64,000 bases of DNA from Pseudarthrobacter sp. fls2-241-R2A-127 (GTDB lineage: Bacteria; Actinomycetota; Actinomycetes; Actinomycetales; Micrococcaceae), in NCBI RefSeq assembly GCF_030209355.1, contig NZ_JARVSF010000023.1, positions 62,001-126,000 on the forward strand, read 5' to 3'. Below the pieces are notes generated by a model. The model was given only the letters and a program-made list of their open reading frames with translations, searched no databases and was not told the DNA's origin. The position numbers and the translations under genes were made by a program. Positions 33,160 to 42,233 of this stretch are shown piece after piece (the stretch's first letter is position 1; the number at the start of each line of letters is the position of its first letter).

Positions 33160-33585
33160 ATGGAAACCCTGAAAAAAATCGTGACCAACCAGTATTTCCC
33201 TGCCGGATCCGTGCTGGCGGCCGTACTGCTCTTCTGGGTGGTGGGCCTGCTCGGCGGACTGTCGCTGCTGAACAACAACCAGCCCCCGCTGACCACGCTG
33301 ACCTGGCTGCTGTTCGTCTACTCGGCCGCGGTCCTCAGCCCCGTCGCGGGACTGGTGGCCGGCATCGACCTGGTCCGCCGCTGGCGGCGCAACCGTGCCG
33401 CCGCTCCGGAAACCCGCACTGAAGCCGAGGCTGGAGGCTTCGGCGACCAAACGGCGTCGGACTCCGCTGCCGAACCTGCCGCCCCTGCCGAAGAAGCTGC
33501 GCAGCCGTCTCCCGCTGCCCCGCAAACGTCGCGCCCGCCGCTGCCTGCGAAAAAGCCGCGGCAATCCGGCCGGGAAGCAGCCTAG
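33160..33585 (+). CDS. Small membrane protein with Ala/Pro-rich tail
   Basis: I do not recognise a family for this 141-residue protein. Two membrane helices are clear (about 15-38, GSVLAAVLLFWVVGLLGGL, and about 46-70, LTWLLFVYSAAVLSPVAGL), followed by a basic WRRNR stop-transfer. A cytoplasmic tail of about 65 residues rich in Ala, Pro and Glu follows, probably disordered. The start ATG 33160 has AGGAGG 6 bases upstream. It converges with the GGDEF/EAL gene 11 bp away. A role in a membrane assembly is possible but not shown. Confidence 0.75.
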   Translation: METLKKIVTNQYFPAGSVLAAVLLFWVVGLLGGLSLLNNNQPPLTTLTWLLFVYSAAVLSPVAGLVAGIDLVRRWRRNRAAAPETRTEAEAGGFGDQTASDSAAEPAAPAEEAAQPSPAAPQTSRPPLPAKKPRQSGREAA

Positions 33586-33596
33586 GCTTTCCCGCC

Positions 33597-35768
33597 CTAC
33601 CGCCCTTTCAAAGCATTGAGCGCCTCTTCGGCGTGCTGCAGGGCAGGTATCAGCCTGTCGCCCGGCTCCGGCAGCGAGAACAGATAGCCCTGCAGTGAAT
33701 CGCACTCCAGCGCTGTCAGGTAGTCCGCCTGCGCCGCCGTCTCGATCCCTTCCGCGGTGACGGTCAGGCCCAGGCTGTGGGCCATGTTGATCATGGAGCT
33801 GAGGATCGGCAGGCGCTCGTTGCCGGTCCGCACCATGGACACAAAGGTCTTATCGATCTTGACCGTGTCCACGGGCAGCTCCTGCAGCCGGCCGAGCGAG
33901 GAGTAACCGGTGCCGAAGTCGTCCAGCGCCACCCGGGCTCCCGCGTCCCGCAGCGTTCCAAGCTGGTCGATCAGGCCGCCGTCGGCGTCGAAGAAAACGC
34001 TCTCCGTCACCTCCAGGACCAGCTGGTAAGGGGCCACGCCGCTGGCTTCGGCGAGCGTGAGGACCGTCTCGGCAAAGTCCGGCTCCTGCAACTGCACGCC
34101 GGACACGTTCACGGCCAGTGACCGGGACGGATCCTCGCTCAGCCAGCGCGCCAGCTGCACCATGCCGCTGGCCATCACCTCGGCCCCGATTTCGTTGATC
34201 AGGCCGGTGCGCTCAGCGAGCGGAATGAAGATCGACGGCGGCACGCGTTCGCCGCCGCGGTCCCACCGGGCCAACGCCTCCAGCTGGACCACCTGCCCCA
34301 TGCGGTGTGAGACGATCGGCTGGAAATCGACCGTGATCTCGCCCCGTGGTACTGCCAATTGCAGGCCGCTTTCCATGTGTGTCCGCTGCACCAGTGCCCG
34401 CATCATGTCCGGGTGGAAACGCAGGAAGCGGTTCTTGCCGGCAGCCTTGGCCGCATACATGGCGATATCGGCGTGCCGGAGCAGCTCGGAGGGGCCCACG
34501 CTGGCTTGTCCCAGGGAGGCAAGCCCCAGGCTCAGGCTTGGCCGCAGGACCGTGCCGCTGATGGTCACCGGAACATGCAGGCACCGTACGATGCACGCAG
34601 CGATCTCGTCCGGATCGGGGCAGGCGGTCAGGAGAACCACGAATTCGTCACCGCCCAGGCGTGCCACCACGTCCGCGGTGGGCGTGCAGCCGCGGAGCCG
34701 GCGCGCCACCTCCACCAGCATGTCATCGCCGGCCTGGTGGCCAAGGATGTCGTTGACCTCCTTGAAGTCGTCCAGGTCAAGGAGCAGGACGTCAACCGTC
34801 TTCAGACGTGGCTCCGCGAGGGAATTGGCCAGCGCCTCGTTGAACACCGCCCGGTTGGCAAGCCCGGTCAAAGGGTCCTGGAAAGCCATGGCCCGCAACT
34901 TTTCGGCCTGTTCAGCGAGGTCCTTCAATGCCTGGTGCGCCTGCTCCTGCGCCTTGCGGCGCGGGGTTACGTCCCGGAAGCTCCACACCCGGCCAACGAT
35001 CTTCTCACCCACCCGCTGGGGGCGGGAGTAACGCTCAAAAGTGCGTCCGTCGAGCAGCTCAACCACATCGTGGCTTTCGGCCGCCGGGTCTTCCTGGACT
35101 TCGTTCAGCCGGGCGGTAAAGGCAGCAGGATCGGCCACTTGCCCCATGACCACCCGCAGCGCCGGCTCCTCACTGTCCGCCTGCAGGAACTCGGGCGGGA
35201 TGCCCCACATGGTGAGGAACTGTTCGTTGAATCCGGCCACCGTGCCATCAATGCCCATCACCAGGATTCCGTCCGCGGTGGACTCCAGGGTGGCGGCGAG
35301 CAGTGACATGGCTTCGCGCAGGCCGTCGGTGGCGGCCTGGCGGTGGGCTGTTCCCCGGGCGGACAGCAGGAGGTGCGCTCCGGCAGGGCCGGTGTGGCTG
35401 GCCGGGATGAGGGCGGGATCGGCCAATGACCCGGCGGGGAGGACCGCAACGGCAACCTCCAGGGGGAACTCGGTTCCATCGCTGTGCAGGGCGGTAATCT
35501 CGCGGGGCGGCTGCGGTTGCTGCGGTTGGGCCAGAAGCTGCCGGAACAGGTCCTCAATCTCATCGTGGAATCCGGCGGCGATCAGGAGCCGGTGGTCCAG
35601 GCCGGCAAAAGCCTCCTGCGGAAACCCGAAAAGACGGGCAGCAGCGGTGTTGGCGCAGACGATGACTCCGTCCGTGTCCAGGGCCAGCAGGGCATCCGGG
35701 CTGGCGTTCATGACCGCGCCAAAGATTTGTAATGCCACATCACTGCCACGGCCCGAAAAACCGGTCAT
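33597..35768 (-). CDS. PAS-GGDEF-EAL cyclic-di-GMP enzyme
   Basis: The 723-residue protein has no membrane segments. Two PAS domains come first (about 10-120 and 155-275; LLALDTDGVIVCANTAAARLFG and GILVMGIDGTVAGFNEQF). A GGDEF domain (about 300-445) follows with intact RLGGDEFVVLL at about 370. A C-terminal EAL domain (about 460-715) has LEALARW at about 497, AVNVSGVQL, LEVTES and DDFGTGYSSL. Both catalytic motifs look intact, so it could make and break c-di-GMP, with the PAS domains sensing a cytoplasmic signal. It is monocistronic, bounded upstream by a 48-bp palindromic terminator. Confidence 0.92.
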   Translation of the reverse strand: MTGFSGRGSDVALQIFGAVMNASPDALLALDTDGVIVCANTAAARLFGFPQEAFAGLDHRLLIAAGFHDEIEDLFRQLLAQPQQPQPPREITALHSDGTEFPLEVAVAVLPAGSLADPALIPASHTGPAGAHLLLSARGTAHRQAATDGLREAMSLLAATLESTADGILVMGIDGTVAGFNEQFLTMWGIPPEFLQADSEEPALRVVMGQVADPAAFTARLNEVQEDPAAESHDVVELLDGRTFERYSRPQRVGEKIVGRVWSFRDVTPRRKAQEQAHQALKDLAEQAEKLRAMAFQDPLTGLANRAVFNEALANSLAEPRLKTVDVLLLDLDDFKEVNDILGHQAGDDMLVEVARRLRGCTPTADVVARLGGDEFVVLLTACPDPDEIAACIVRCLHVPVTISGTVLRPSLSLGLASLGQASVGPSELLRHADIAMYAAKAAGKNRFLRFHPDMMRALVQRTHMESGLQLAVPRGEITVDFQPIVSHRMGQVVQLEALARWDRGGERVPPSIFIPLAERTGLINEIGAEVMASGMVQLARWLSEDPSRSLAVNVSGVQLQEPDFAETVLTLAEASGVAPYQLVLEVTESVFFDADGGLIDQLGTLRDAGARVALDDFGTGYSSLGRLQELPVDTVKIDKTFVSMVRTGNERLPILSSMINMAHSLGLTVTAEGIETAAQADYLTALECDSLQGYLFSLPEPGDRLIPALQHAEEALNALKGR

Positions 35769-35857
35769 AACACCACCCCCTCGCCATCATAAAGGGCAGA
35801 TCCGCATATTGGGCGGCCCACCGGCAAAGCTGTCAGTTTGCCGTGCCTTCATCGGCA

Positions 35858-35905
35858 CGTAAAAAGGCGCCGGACTCCCGATCGGGAGTCCGGCGCCTTT
35901 TTACG
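35858..35905. terminator. Perfect 48-bp palindromic terminator
   Basis: Bases 35858-35905 form an exact palindrome with A5 on one flank and T5 on the other, so a canonical stem plus T-run is read on both strands. On the minus strand it terminates the GlsB-family gene (stop 35925) before the GGDEF/EAL gene. Confidence 0.93.
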
Positions 35906-35924
35906 GATGGGACAAGTGGTGCGG

Positions 35925-36194
35925 CTACACCCTGCGGCCGCTGCGGTTGGTGATGGCTCCGTAGACCAGGAGCACGATGATCGAGCCGAGGATCGCCAGC
36001 AACCACGTCCGCAGGTCGAAGAACTCTGCCAGGCCGCCGCCGAAAATCAGCGATCCGATCCAGCCGCCCAGGATGGCCCCCACGACTCCGAGAACCATCG
36101 TGACCACCCAGCCGCCGCCCTGGCGGCCCGGAAGGATGGCCTTGGCAATAGCGCCGGCGATCAGGCCCAAGATGAGAAATCCGAGAATGCCCAT
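35925..36194 (-). CDS. GlsB/YeaQ/YmgE-family stress-response membrane protein
   Basis: The 89-residue protein has three membrane helices and the family pattern: MGILGFLILGLIAGAIAKAI, the loop PGRQGGGW, and the glycine-rich VLGVVGAILGGWIGSLIFG. Proteins of this transglycosylase-associated family are induced by stress and starvation; the molecular role is unknown. ATG 36194 has AAGGAG about 9 bases upstream; GTG 36203 is a less likely start. It has its own strong terminator downstream. Confidence 0.92.
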   Translation of the reverse strand: MGILGFLILGLIAGAIAKAILPGRQGGGWVVTMVLGVVGAILGGWIGSLIFGGGLAEFFDLRTWLLAILGSIIVLLVYGAITNRSGRRV

Positions 36195-36398
36195 TTCTAA
36201 CACTCCTTGTCAGTAAGTTGTGCCGGGCCCCCATTTCCGGTTCCCTCATTCAATCAGCAGGCTTACTACTCTGCAAGGCTTTGGATATCACAGGATGGCT
36301 GTCAGTTTGGACCGGAATGCGGCCTCTGCCCGCGCCCTGGGAAGCCAGGGGGTGGGGATAGGATTTGGATGTCCTGCAACTGACCAAGGAGCCCAGGC

Positions 36399-37262
36399 AT
36401 GCCACGCCAGACTGCCAGGCCGCGTGCGGTCTTCCTCGATATCGACGGTACCTATGCTGACCACGGGCTGGCCCCGGAGGCGCACGTGGCGGCGGTCCGG
36501 GCCGCCCGCAGCCGGGGCCACCTGGTGTTCGTCTGCACCGGACGGCCCCTGTCCATGGTGCCCGGCCACATCCTGGATGCCGGCTTCGACGGCACCATCA
36601 CGGGAGCCGGTGCCAGGGTGGAAGTCAATGGAGAACTCCTTCGGGACCAGCGTTTTGAGCCGGGCCTGGCGGCGCTCATCGTGGAGACCCTCGATGCCCA
36701 TGGGGCGGCCTACATCCTGGAAGCTCCGGAGGCCCTGCATGGCCGCACCGGCGTGGACCAGCGGCTCCGGGAGGTCCTTGGGCCCATCTTCGCGGGCCGC
36801 CCGCAGCACGATGGAATCCTCAGCACCGACGTGGATCCGCTGGAGGACATCCTGGGGCCGATGCAGTACAGCGACGACCTCCGGAGCACGTCCTATGCCA
36901 AGATCTCGGTTTTCGATTCGCCGGTCCCGCTGAAGCAGTTGATGGAAGGATTCGGCCCCGGCGCAGGGTTGATCCCCAGTTCGTTGTCAGCCCTGGGGGA
37001 CCGTGCGGGGGAGATCTTCATGGCGGGCACGCACAAAGCAGTGGGTATCCAGGTGGTGGAGGCCCGGCTTGGGCTGCACCGGGCGGATATCGTGGCTATC
37101 GGGGACAGCGCCAACGACATTGAGATGCTGGAATACGCCGGGGTGGGCATTGCCGTGGAAGGGGGCCACCCGGGCGTCCTGGCCGTGGCAGACCGGACCA
37201 CCGCCGGACCGGCGGGGGAAGGCGTGGCGCTGGCGTTCGCCGATCTGGGGCTCCTGGGCTGA
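36399..37262 (+). CDS. Cof-type HAD-IIB hydrolase
   Basis: The 287-residue protein has HAD motif I FLDIDGTYAD, motif II VCTGRPLSMV, a IIB alpha/beta cap (about 85-195), the motif III Lys in GTHKAVGIQ and motif IV AIGDSANDIEML. The family dephosphorylates sugar phosphates or flavin/pyridoxal phosphates; the substrate is unknown. ATG 36399 has AAGGAG about 7 bases upstream. It converges with ugd with a 3-bp gap. Nothing suggests that it belongs to the adjacent glycolipid genes. Confidence 0.9.
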   Translation: MPRQTARPRAVFLDIDGTYADHGLAPEAHVAAVRAARSRGHLVFVCTGRPLSMVPGHILDAGFDGTITGAGARVEVNGELLRDQRFEPGLAALIVETLDAHGAAYILEAPEALHGRTGVDQRLREVLGPIFAGRPQHDGILSTDVDPLEDILGPMQYSDDLRSTSYAKISVFDSPVPLKQLMEGFGPGAGLIPSSLSALGDRAGEIFMAGTHKAVGIQVVEARLGLHRADIVAIGDSANDIEMLEYAGVGIAVEGGHPGVLAVADRTTAGPAGEGVALAFADLGLLG

Positions 37263-37265
37263 ACC

Positions 37266-38636
37266 TCAGCGGACTGCAGTTGCAGCCGGGACCGCGGCGG
37301 CAGATGTTCCAAGCCCGCGCACTGTCCAGCCGTCCGCCTGCCATGCCGCGGCGTCCAGGGCGTTCCGCGCATCCAGGACCACCCGGCGTCGGACCAGCCT
37401 GCCCGCGGCCTCGGGGCAGAGCTGCCGGTACTCATCCCACTCGGTGAGCAGCAGCACCAGTTCCGCGTCCTGGAGCGCCCGCCCGGTGGACACTTCAAAC
37501 CTGAGCCGGGGGTAGCGGCGCCACGCGTGGTTGACGGCCTTGGGGTCGGTGACGGTGACGTGCGCCCCGGCGGCGGCCAACCGGTCCGCCACATCCAGGG
37601 CCGGGGAGTCGCGGATGTCATCCGTGTCCGGCTTGAAGGAGGCTCCGAGCACCGTGATGGAACGCCCTGCCAGCGTGCCGCCGCACATTTCCGCTGCGAG
37701 CTCCACCGTGCGCGCCCGTTGGCCCAGGTTCACCGAATCGACCAGGCCCATCCAGTCCTCCACAGCGGAGACGCCCAGCGCGGTGGCCTGGGTCCGGAAA
37801 CTGCGGATGTCCTTGGGGAGGCAGCCGCCGCCGAAGCCCAGGCCCGCGTGCAGGTACCGGCTGCCGATCCTCGGGTCCAGCCCCATCGCCTCGCTGAGTT
37901 CGCTGACATCGGCACCCGCAGCGTCGCACAATTCGGCGACCGCATTGATGAAGCTGACCTTGGTGGCTAGATAGGCGTTCGCGGCCGACTTGATGAGTTC
38001 CGCCGTGGCGAAGTTGCAGGCAAGCCGGGGAATTCCGGCGCGGAGCAACGGTTCGTAGACGGCGTCAAGTGCCGCCGTCACTCCCAGCGGCGCGCCGGTG
38101 GCAGGGTTGAAGGCCCCGGCCCGGCCGCCGTCCACGCCGTACACCAGCCGGTCCGGCACCAGGGAATCCTTGACGGCCGTGCCCTGCCGGAGGAACTCGG
38201 GGTTCCAGCCGAGCAGCACGTCAGGCCGCGGAGCCAGCACGCCGCGAAGCATGTCCACGGTGCCCACGGGCACCGTGGATTTCCCGACGACGACGGCGCC
38301 CGCGGCCAGGTGCGGCAGCAGGGCTTCCGTCGCGGAGACCAGGAAGGTGAGGTCGGCGGCGTCGGACGTCTTGTCCTGCGGCGTCCCCACGCAGAGGAAA
38401 TGTACCTGCGCTGCCTTGGCCTCGGCGGGGTCGGTGGAGAAGCGCAGGCGGCCGGTGGCGTGACCGTCCCGCAGGAGCTCATCGAGTCCGGGCTCGTGGA
38501 ACGGCGCCAGGCCGCGGGCCAGCTGCGCCACCTTGGTGGCGTCGACGTCGATACCCACCACGCTGTGGCCCATGGATGCGAGCGTTGCGGCGTGGACGGC
38601 TCCGAGGTAACCGCAGCCGATCACGGAGATTTTCAC
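37266..38636 (-). CDS. ugd: UDP-glucose 6-dehydrogenase
   Basis: The 456-residue protein has the NAD-binding start MKISVIGCGYLGAVHAATLA, FLCVGTPQ, GKSTVPVGT, NPEFLRQGTAVKD, the catalytic Cys in GFGGGCLPKDIRSF (about residue 269) and a C-terminal GASFKPDTDDIRDSPAL. It oxidises UDP-glucose to UDP-glucuronate with two NAD+. The GTG start overlaps the stop of the upstream GT4 gene in GTGA, so the two are translationally coupled. This suggests UDP-glucuronate feeds the lipid or glycan on which that glycosyltransferase acts. Confidence 0.94.
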   Translation of the reverse strand: MKISVIGCGYLGAVHAATLASMGHSVVGIDVDATKVAQLARGLAPFHEPGLDELLRDGHATGRLRFSTDPAEAKAAQVHFLCVGTPQDKTSDAADLTFLVSATEALLPHLAAGAVVVGKSTVPVGTVDMLRGVLAPRPDVLLGWNPEFLRQGTAVKDSLVPDRLVYGVDGGRAGAFNPATGAPLGVTAALDAVYEPLLRAGIPRLACNFATAELIKSAANAYLATKVSFINAVAELCDAAGADVSELSEAMGLDPRIGSRYLHAGLGFGGGCLPKDIRSFRTQATALGVSAVEDWMGLVDSVNLGQRARTVELAAEMCGGTLAGRSITVLGASFKPDTDDIRDSPALDVADRLAAAGAHVTVTDPKAVNHAWRRYPRLRFEVSTGRALQDAELVLLLTEWDEYRQLCPEAAGRLVRRRVVLDARNALDAAAWQADGWTVRGLGTSAAAVPAATAVR

Positions 38637-39790
38637 AGTTTCGCTCCCTTGCTGTTGAATCGCTCCGCTGCCACCGGGACGTCCGCGATGACGTCCGTAT
38701 AGTGCTGCACCAGTTCAGTGCAGAGGGCGGGCCAGGTTCGGTCCCGTACGGAGGCGTGTGCCGCGGCGGCGAACGCTCGGCGCTTGGCGTCGTCGCCTAT
38801 CAGGTCCTGGACGCGGGCACGCATGGCGGTCAGGTCGCCCGGCTCGTACAGCCACCCCGTCCGCGAATTCTCGACTAGGTCCAGGGGGCCGCCCCGGCCC
38901 GTGGCCACCACCGGCACACCCGATGCCATGGCCTCCTGGATGGTTTGGCAAAAGGTTTCGAACTCGCCCGGGTGGACGAACAAGTCGAACGACGCCACTG
39001 CGCGGGCCAGCTCATCGCCGCCCAGGAAACCTGTGAAGGCCGCATCGGGCAGCGCAGCTTCCAGGGCGGTCCGCTGCGGCCCGTCGCCGACCACCACCAG
39101 TTTGGTATTGGGAATTCCGGCCAGCGCGGCGAGGTCTTCCACCTGCTTTTCCACCGCGAGCCTGCCGACGTAGCCGATAATCCGCTCGCCGCCGGGGGCA
39201 ACTGAAGCCCGCCACCCGTCGTCGCGCTTTTCCGGCGAGAACCGCGCGGTATCCACACCCCGCCGCCACATCCGTACACGGGGGATACCTCGTCCGCGCA
39301 ACTGGTTCAGCGCGAACGTTGACGGCACCAGGGTGCGAGTGGCCAGCAGGTGGATGTTCTCCACGCGGTTCCAGGCCCAGTTCTCCAGGAACGGCACACC
39401 GTACCGGGCTGCGTAACTGGGAACTTCGGTCTGGTAGATGGCAACCGACGGGATGCCGAGCTGATGGGCGGCCTGGGCGGCCCGCCAGCCCAGCACGAAC
39501 GGCGAGGCGAGGTGCACCACGTCAGGGGCGTACTCGGCAAGGATTCGCTTGACCCGGTACACACCTCCCAGTGCCACCCGCACATTCGTGTATCCCGCCA
39601 GCGGAACCGCGGGAAGCCGGTGGACCTCCGCGCCCTTGACCTGTCCCGGCACCTGTCCGTCGTGGGCGGACGGCGCAATGACCAGGACGTCATCGCCCCG
39701 GTCCTGGAGGTGGTCCAGGACGCGCAGGATTGAATGGGTGACGCCATTCATCAGCGGCAAAAATGATTCGGCAACGATTGCGATCCTCAC
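38633..39790 (-). CDS. GT4-family glycosyltransferase, mannosyltransferase MgtA-like
   Basis: The 385-residue GT-B protein begins MRIAIVAESFLPLMNGVTHS and has PDVVHLASPF, IYQTEVPSYAARYG, WRRGVDTARFSP, the nucleotide-sugar site GYVGRLAVEKQVEDL, and the C-terminal HPGEFETFCQTIQEAMASG with the family E-x7-E. It resembles the actinobacterial GDP-mannose-dependent MgtA, which adds mannose to glucuronosyl-diacylglycerol. Coupling to ugd fits that role. It probably acts at the inner face of the membrane. No acyltransferase or glucuronosyltransferase gene is adjacent, so the exact acceptor is unproven. Confidence 0.86.
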   Translation of the reverse strand: MRIAIVAESFLPLMNGVTHSILRVLDHLQDRGDDVLVIAPSAHDGQVPGQVKGAEVHRLPAVPLAGYTNVRVALGGVYRVKRILAEYAPDVVHLASPFVLGWRAAQAAHQLGIPSVAIYQTEVPSYAARYGVPFLENWAWNRVENIHLLATRTLVPSTFALNQLRGRGIPRVRMWRRGVDTARFSPEKRDDGWRASVAPGGERIIGYVGRLAVEKQVEDLAALAGIPNTKLVVVGDGPQRTALEAALPDAAFTGFLGGDELARAVASFDLFVHPGEFETFCQTIQEAMASGVPVVATGRGGPLDLVENSRTGWLYEPGDLTAMRARVQDLIGDDAKRRAFAAAAHASVRDRTWPALCTELVQHYTDVIADVPVAAERFNSKGAKL

Positions 39791-39884
39791 CCTTCAACCG
39801 TGGGTGCCGGCCTTGAAATGGCGGGGGAGAGGGCGTGGCCCGCAGGGAAAGGTTGGGTGAACAGCTGCCCTTGGACCCCAAAAA

Positions 39885-39923
39885 CTACTAAGTAGGCTTG
39901 GCATTTGATGCTAAGCATGCTTA
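39885..39923 (+). promoter_or_regulatory. Palindromes upstream of the PRC-barrel gene
   Basis: In the 255-bp divergent gap between the GT4 and PRC-barrel genes lie CTACT-A-AGTAG (39885-39895) and the perfect 12-bp palindrome TAAGCATGCTTA (39912-39923). The local sequence is AT-richer than its surroundings. Such closely spaced dyads suggest a regulator site; no regulator is identified. Confidence 0.35.
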
Positions 39924-40045
39924 CCTTGTGGAGGTAGCCAGCGCGGGCCTCAAGCAGCCGGGGCAGGGGCCGGACACCGGGGCGACCCGGTGCCCGGGCT
40001 CCGGGCTGGCCAGCCCGGCACAAAAGACAAGACCAAGGAGACGTC

Positions 40046-40519
40046 ATGCTCAACAGGGAAAACCTCGAAAGCCTGCTTGCCAAGAGCGGCAACGTCGTGG
40101 GTACCGATGGTGCAAAAATTGGTTCGATCGGCCAGCTCTATGCCGACGATGAGACGGGTGAGCCCACCTGGGTCACCGTCAAGACCGGCCTCTTCGGCAC
40201 GTCCGAGACCTTCGTCCCGGTCGACGGGGCCCGCAGCGAGGGCGAGGACCTGGTTGTTCCGTTCACCAAGGAGCACGTGAAGGATGCTCCCCGGGTGGAC
40301 GCCGACGGCCACCTCACCCCTGAAGAAGAGGACCGGCTGTACACCTACTACGAGCGTGGTGCGCGGACGTACTCGGAAGCCCGCACCGGCATCGAATCCG
40401 ACGCCGATGATGTGGACCTGCAGGGCGACGCCGACCTGAACGCCGGCACGCCCACCGACGGGATCACCGCCGAGCGGGACACCGCACCCCGGCTTCGGAA
40501 GTACGGGCCGACGGCCTAG
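40046..40519 (+). CDS. PRC-barrel domain protein
   Basis: In this 157-residue soluble protein, residues about 15-80 form a PRC-barrel: VVGTDGAKIGSIGQLYADDETGEPTW followed by VTVKTGLFGTSETFVPV and VPFTKEHVKDAP. The acidic C-terminal half (YYERGARTYSEAR, then Asp-rich) lacks the DUF2382 domain often fused to it. Such short proteins are common in Arthrobacter and are linked by context to stress or RNA metabolism; no activity is known. The start is ATG 40046 with AAGGAG 7 bases upstream. It is monocistronic and followed by two hairpins. Confidence 0.87.
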   Translation: MLNRENLESLLAKSGNVVGTDGAKIGSIGQLYADDETGEPTWVTVKTGLFGTSETFVPVDGARSEGEDLVVPFTKEHVKDAPRVDADGHLTPEEEDRLYTYYERGARTYSEARTGIESDADDVDLQGDADLNAGTPTDGITAERDTAPRLRKYGPTA

Positions 40520-40536
40520 CCCGCTTCCGCAGTGAA

Positions 40537-40618
40537 CGGCGCCGGGAGCCTTGGGGGTTGCCGGCGCCGCACCGTTAAACGCTGGTGCACCCACGCTGTA
40601 TGCCGTGGGTGCACCAGC
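40537..40618 (+). terminator. Two tandem hairpins after the PRC-barrel gene
   Basis: Hairpin 1 has a 9-bp GC-rich stem, 40537-40545 with 40561-40569. Hairpin 2 has a perfect 15-bp stem, 40581-40595 with 40604-40618, and an 8-nt loop. Neither has a T-run. They lie 17-99 bp after the stop and probably act as terminators or mRNA-stabilising structures. Confidence 0.65.
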
Positions 40619-40898
40619 CAGTAGGACGAATATCTTCAGAACTTACGGTTCATCTCTCATTCGCGGCTCCTGTTTCCCGGTTTACGGATCCGGGTCCTTG
40701 GCCGGCGCGGGTCACGTCCGGCGGCCGGCACGAATCGCAGTGCGTCCTGGTGCACGGGGCGTTGGTTTCAGATACCAATTTTACGGCGGGCCCTCCCAAA
40801 AAGCGCCGGACAGCCCTTCATTTGATTGTGCACTCAGTGCCGCCGCGGAGCCTGTCGTTCGCGGGCAGGACGCACCCGGCGTGACACCATGGAACACG
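40619..40898. other. Gap upstream of the DUF6350 gene
   Basis: I recognise no gene here. Open frames run through it but lack ribosome binding sites and protein features. It presumably holds the promoter of the downstream membrane-protein gene. Confidence 0.4.
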
Positions 40899-42215
40899 AT
40901 GAAACTGCGTGCTGATCAGACCGGAAACCGTGGCCTTCCCATGCCTTTGTGGCTGCAGGGCGCCCTTGAAACAGCTCAGGCGGCCATCATTTCCGCACTG
41001 GTGGTGATAGCCCCCATCATCGCCGTCTGGGCCACCGCGGGTTTCCAGAACGGGCAGTTTGAGGTTTTGGCCCGCCTGGCCGGCCAGTCCTGGCTCCTGG
41101 TCCACGGCGTGCCCCTTGAACTCACGGGAGCAGGGCCGGCCCCGGCAGCGCACGGGGGTTCGGACGTCCTGAACCTGATTCCACTTGGACTGACCCTGAT
41201 TCCCTTCCTGCTGGCCTGGCGGGCCGGCCGCCGCCTGGCCCGGGCCTCCTACACCGACCAACTGTGGCAGGCGCTGCTGGGCTCGTGGGTGGTGTACGCA
41301 GCCTTCGGCGTGGCCACCGGTTTCGTATGCCGCAGCACCGACGTCGTCATCAACCTCTGGTACGCCATGCTGGTTCCGCTGATTCCCTACGGACTGGGCA
41401 TGGTCATCGGCGCCCGCAGGGAGGCAGGCTCCTGGAGCCGGCTCATCGGCGTCGACGCCGTGGACTGGATCTCGCGCACCAGCCAGCACTCCCGCTGGGC
41501 CGGCTCCTACTTCTCGTCTGCGGCGAAGGCAGGCTTCGTGGCCGTGGTCTCAGCGCTGACCCTGGCCGCCGTGCTGCTGGCCGTGGACCTGTTCATCCAC
41601 TGGAACCTCGTGGTTTCCGTCTATGAAGCGCTCGACGCCGGTCCCGTGGGCGGTGCCGCCCTCACCATTGCGCAGCTCGGCTTCCTGCCAAACCTGGTGG
41701 TATTTGCCCTGGCATGGACCTCGGGGTCGGGTTTCGCCATGGGCGTGGGGTCCCAGGCCGGGCCGCTGGGCACCGCGGTGGGGCCCATGCCATCCGTCCC
41801 CGTCCTGGCGGCCATCCCTTCGGGCCCCATGGACTATGCGTTCGTGGCGTTGATCGTCCCGGTGCTGGCCGGCGTGTTGGCCGGGTGGTGGTTCCTCCGG
41901 GAGGGGGAGAACCACTTCGACGAATGGCTCGCCATCAAGATCCATGCGCGCTGGTTCACGGCCACCGTCTCCACCCTGGTGCTCGGGGTCCTCACCGGGT
42001 CGGCCGCCGGAGTGTTGACGATGTGCCTGGCCTGGGTGGCCAGGGGGTCCGCCGGGCTCGGCCGCCTGACCGATATCGGGCCCGACCCGCTCTGGACCGG
42101 CATGTGGGTGGCAGCAGAAGTCGGCGTCGGAGTCGTCATCGGCTACGCCGCCGGGCCCTGGCTGGAACGGGAAGACAGCGCTGCCGCCGAACGCGACGCC
42201 GAACTCGTCAGCTAG
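40899..42215 (+). CDS. DUF6350-family polytopic membrane protein
   Basis: The 438-residue protein has about ten to twelve hydrophobic helices. It begins LPLWLQGALE-like (MPLWLQGALETAQAAIISA) and has the family loop motif LNLIPLGLTLIPFLLAWRAGRRLAR and, later, IAQLGFLPNLVVFALAW and GPMDYAFVALIVPV. This uncharacterised actinobacterial family is often next to purN/purH, as here. ATG 40899 or the in-frame GTG 40881 could start it; no strong site decides. It converges with a small membrane-protein gene 18 bp away. The function is unknown; envelope or cell-division links have been suggested from mycobacterial relatives. Confidence 0.82.
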   Translation: MKLRADQTGNRGLPMPLWLQGALETAQAAIISALVVIAPIIAVWATAGFQNGQFEVLARLAGQSWLLVHGVPLELTGAGPAPAAHGGSDVLNLIPLGLTLIPFLLAWRAGRRLARASYTDQLWQALLGSWVVYAAFGVATGFVCRSTDVVINLWYAMLVPLIPYGLGMVIGARREAGSWSRLIGVDAVDWISRTSQHSRWAGSYFSSAAKAGFVAVVSALTLAAVLLAVDLFIHWNLVVSVYEALDAGPVGGAALTIAQLGFLPNLVVFALAWTSGSGFAMGVGSQAGPLGTAVGPMPSVPVLAAIPSGPMDYAFVALIVPVLAGVLAGWWFLREGENHFDEWLAIKIHARWFTATVSTLVLGVLTGSAAGVLTMCLAWVARGSAGLGRLTDIGPDPLWTGMWVAAEVGVGVVIGYAAGPWLEREDSAAAERDAELVS

Positions 42216-42233
42216 GAGCTTCGCCGGCCGGCG

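Noticed and set aside
40585..40884. 99-codon frame upstream of the DUF6350 gene
   Set aside because: It starts inside a terminator hairpin, lacks a ribosome binding site and has no recognisable composition.
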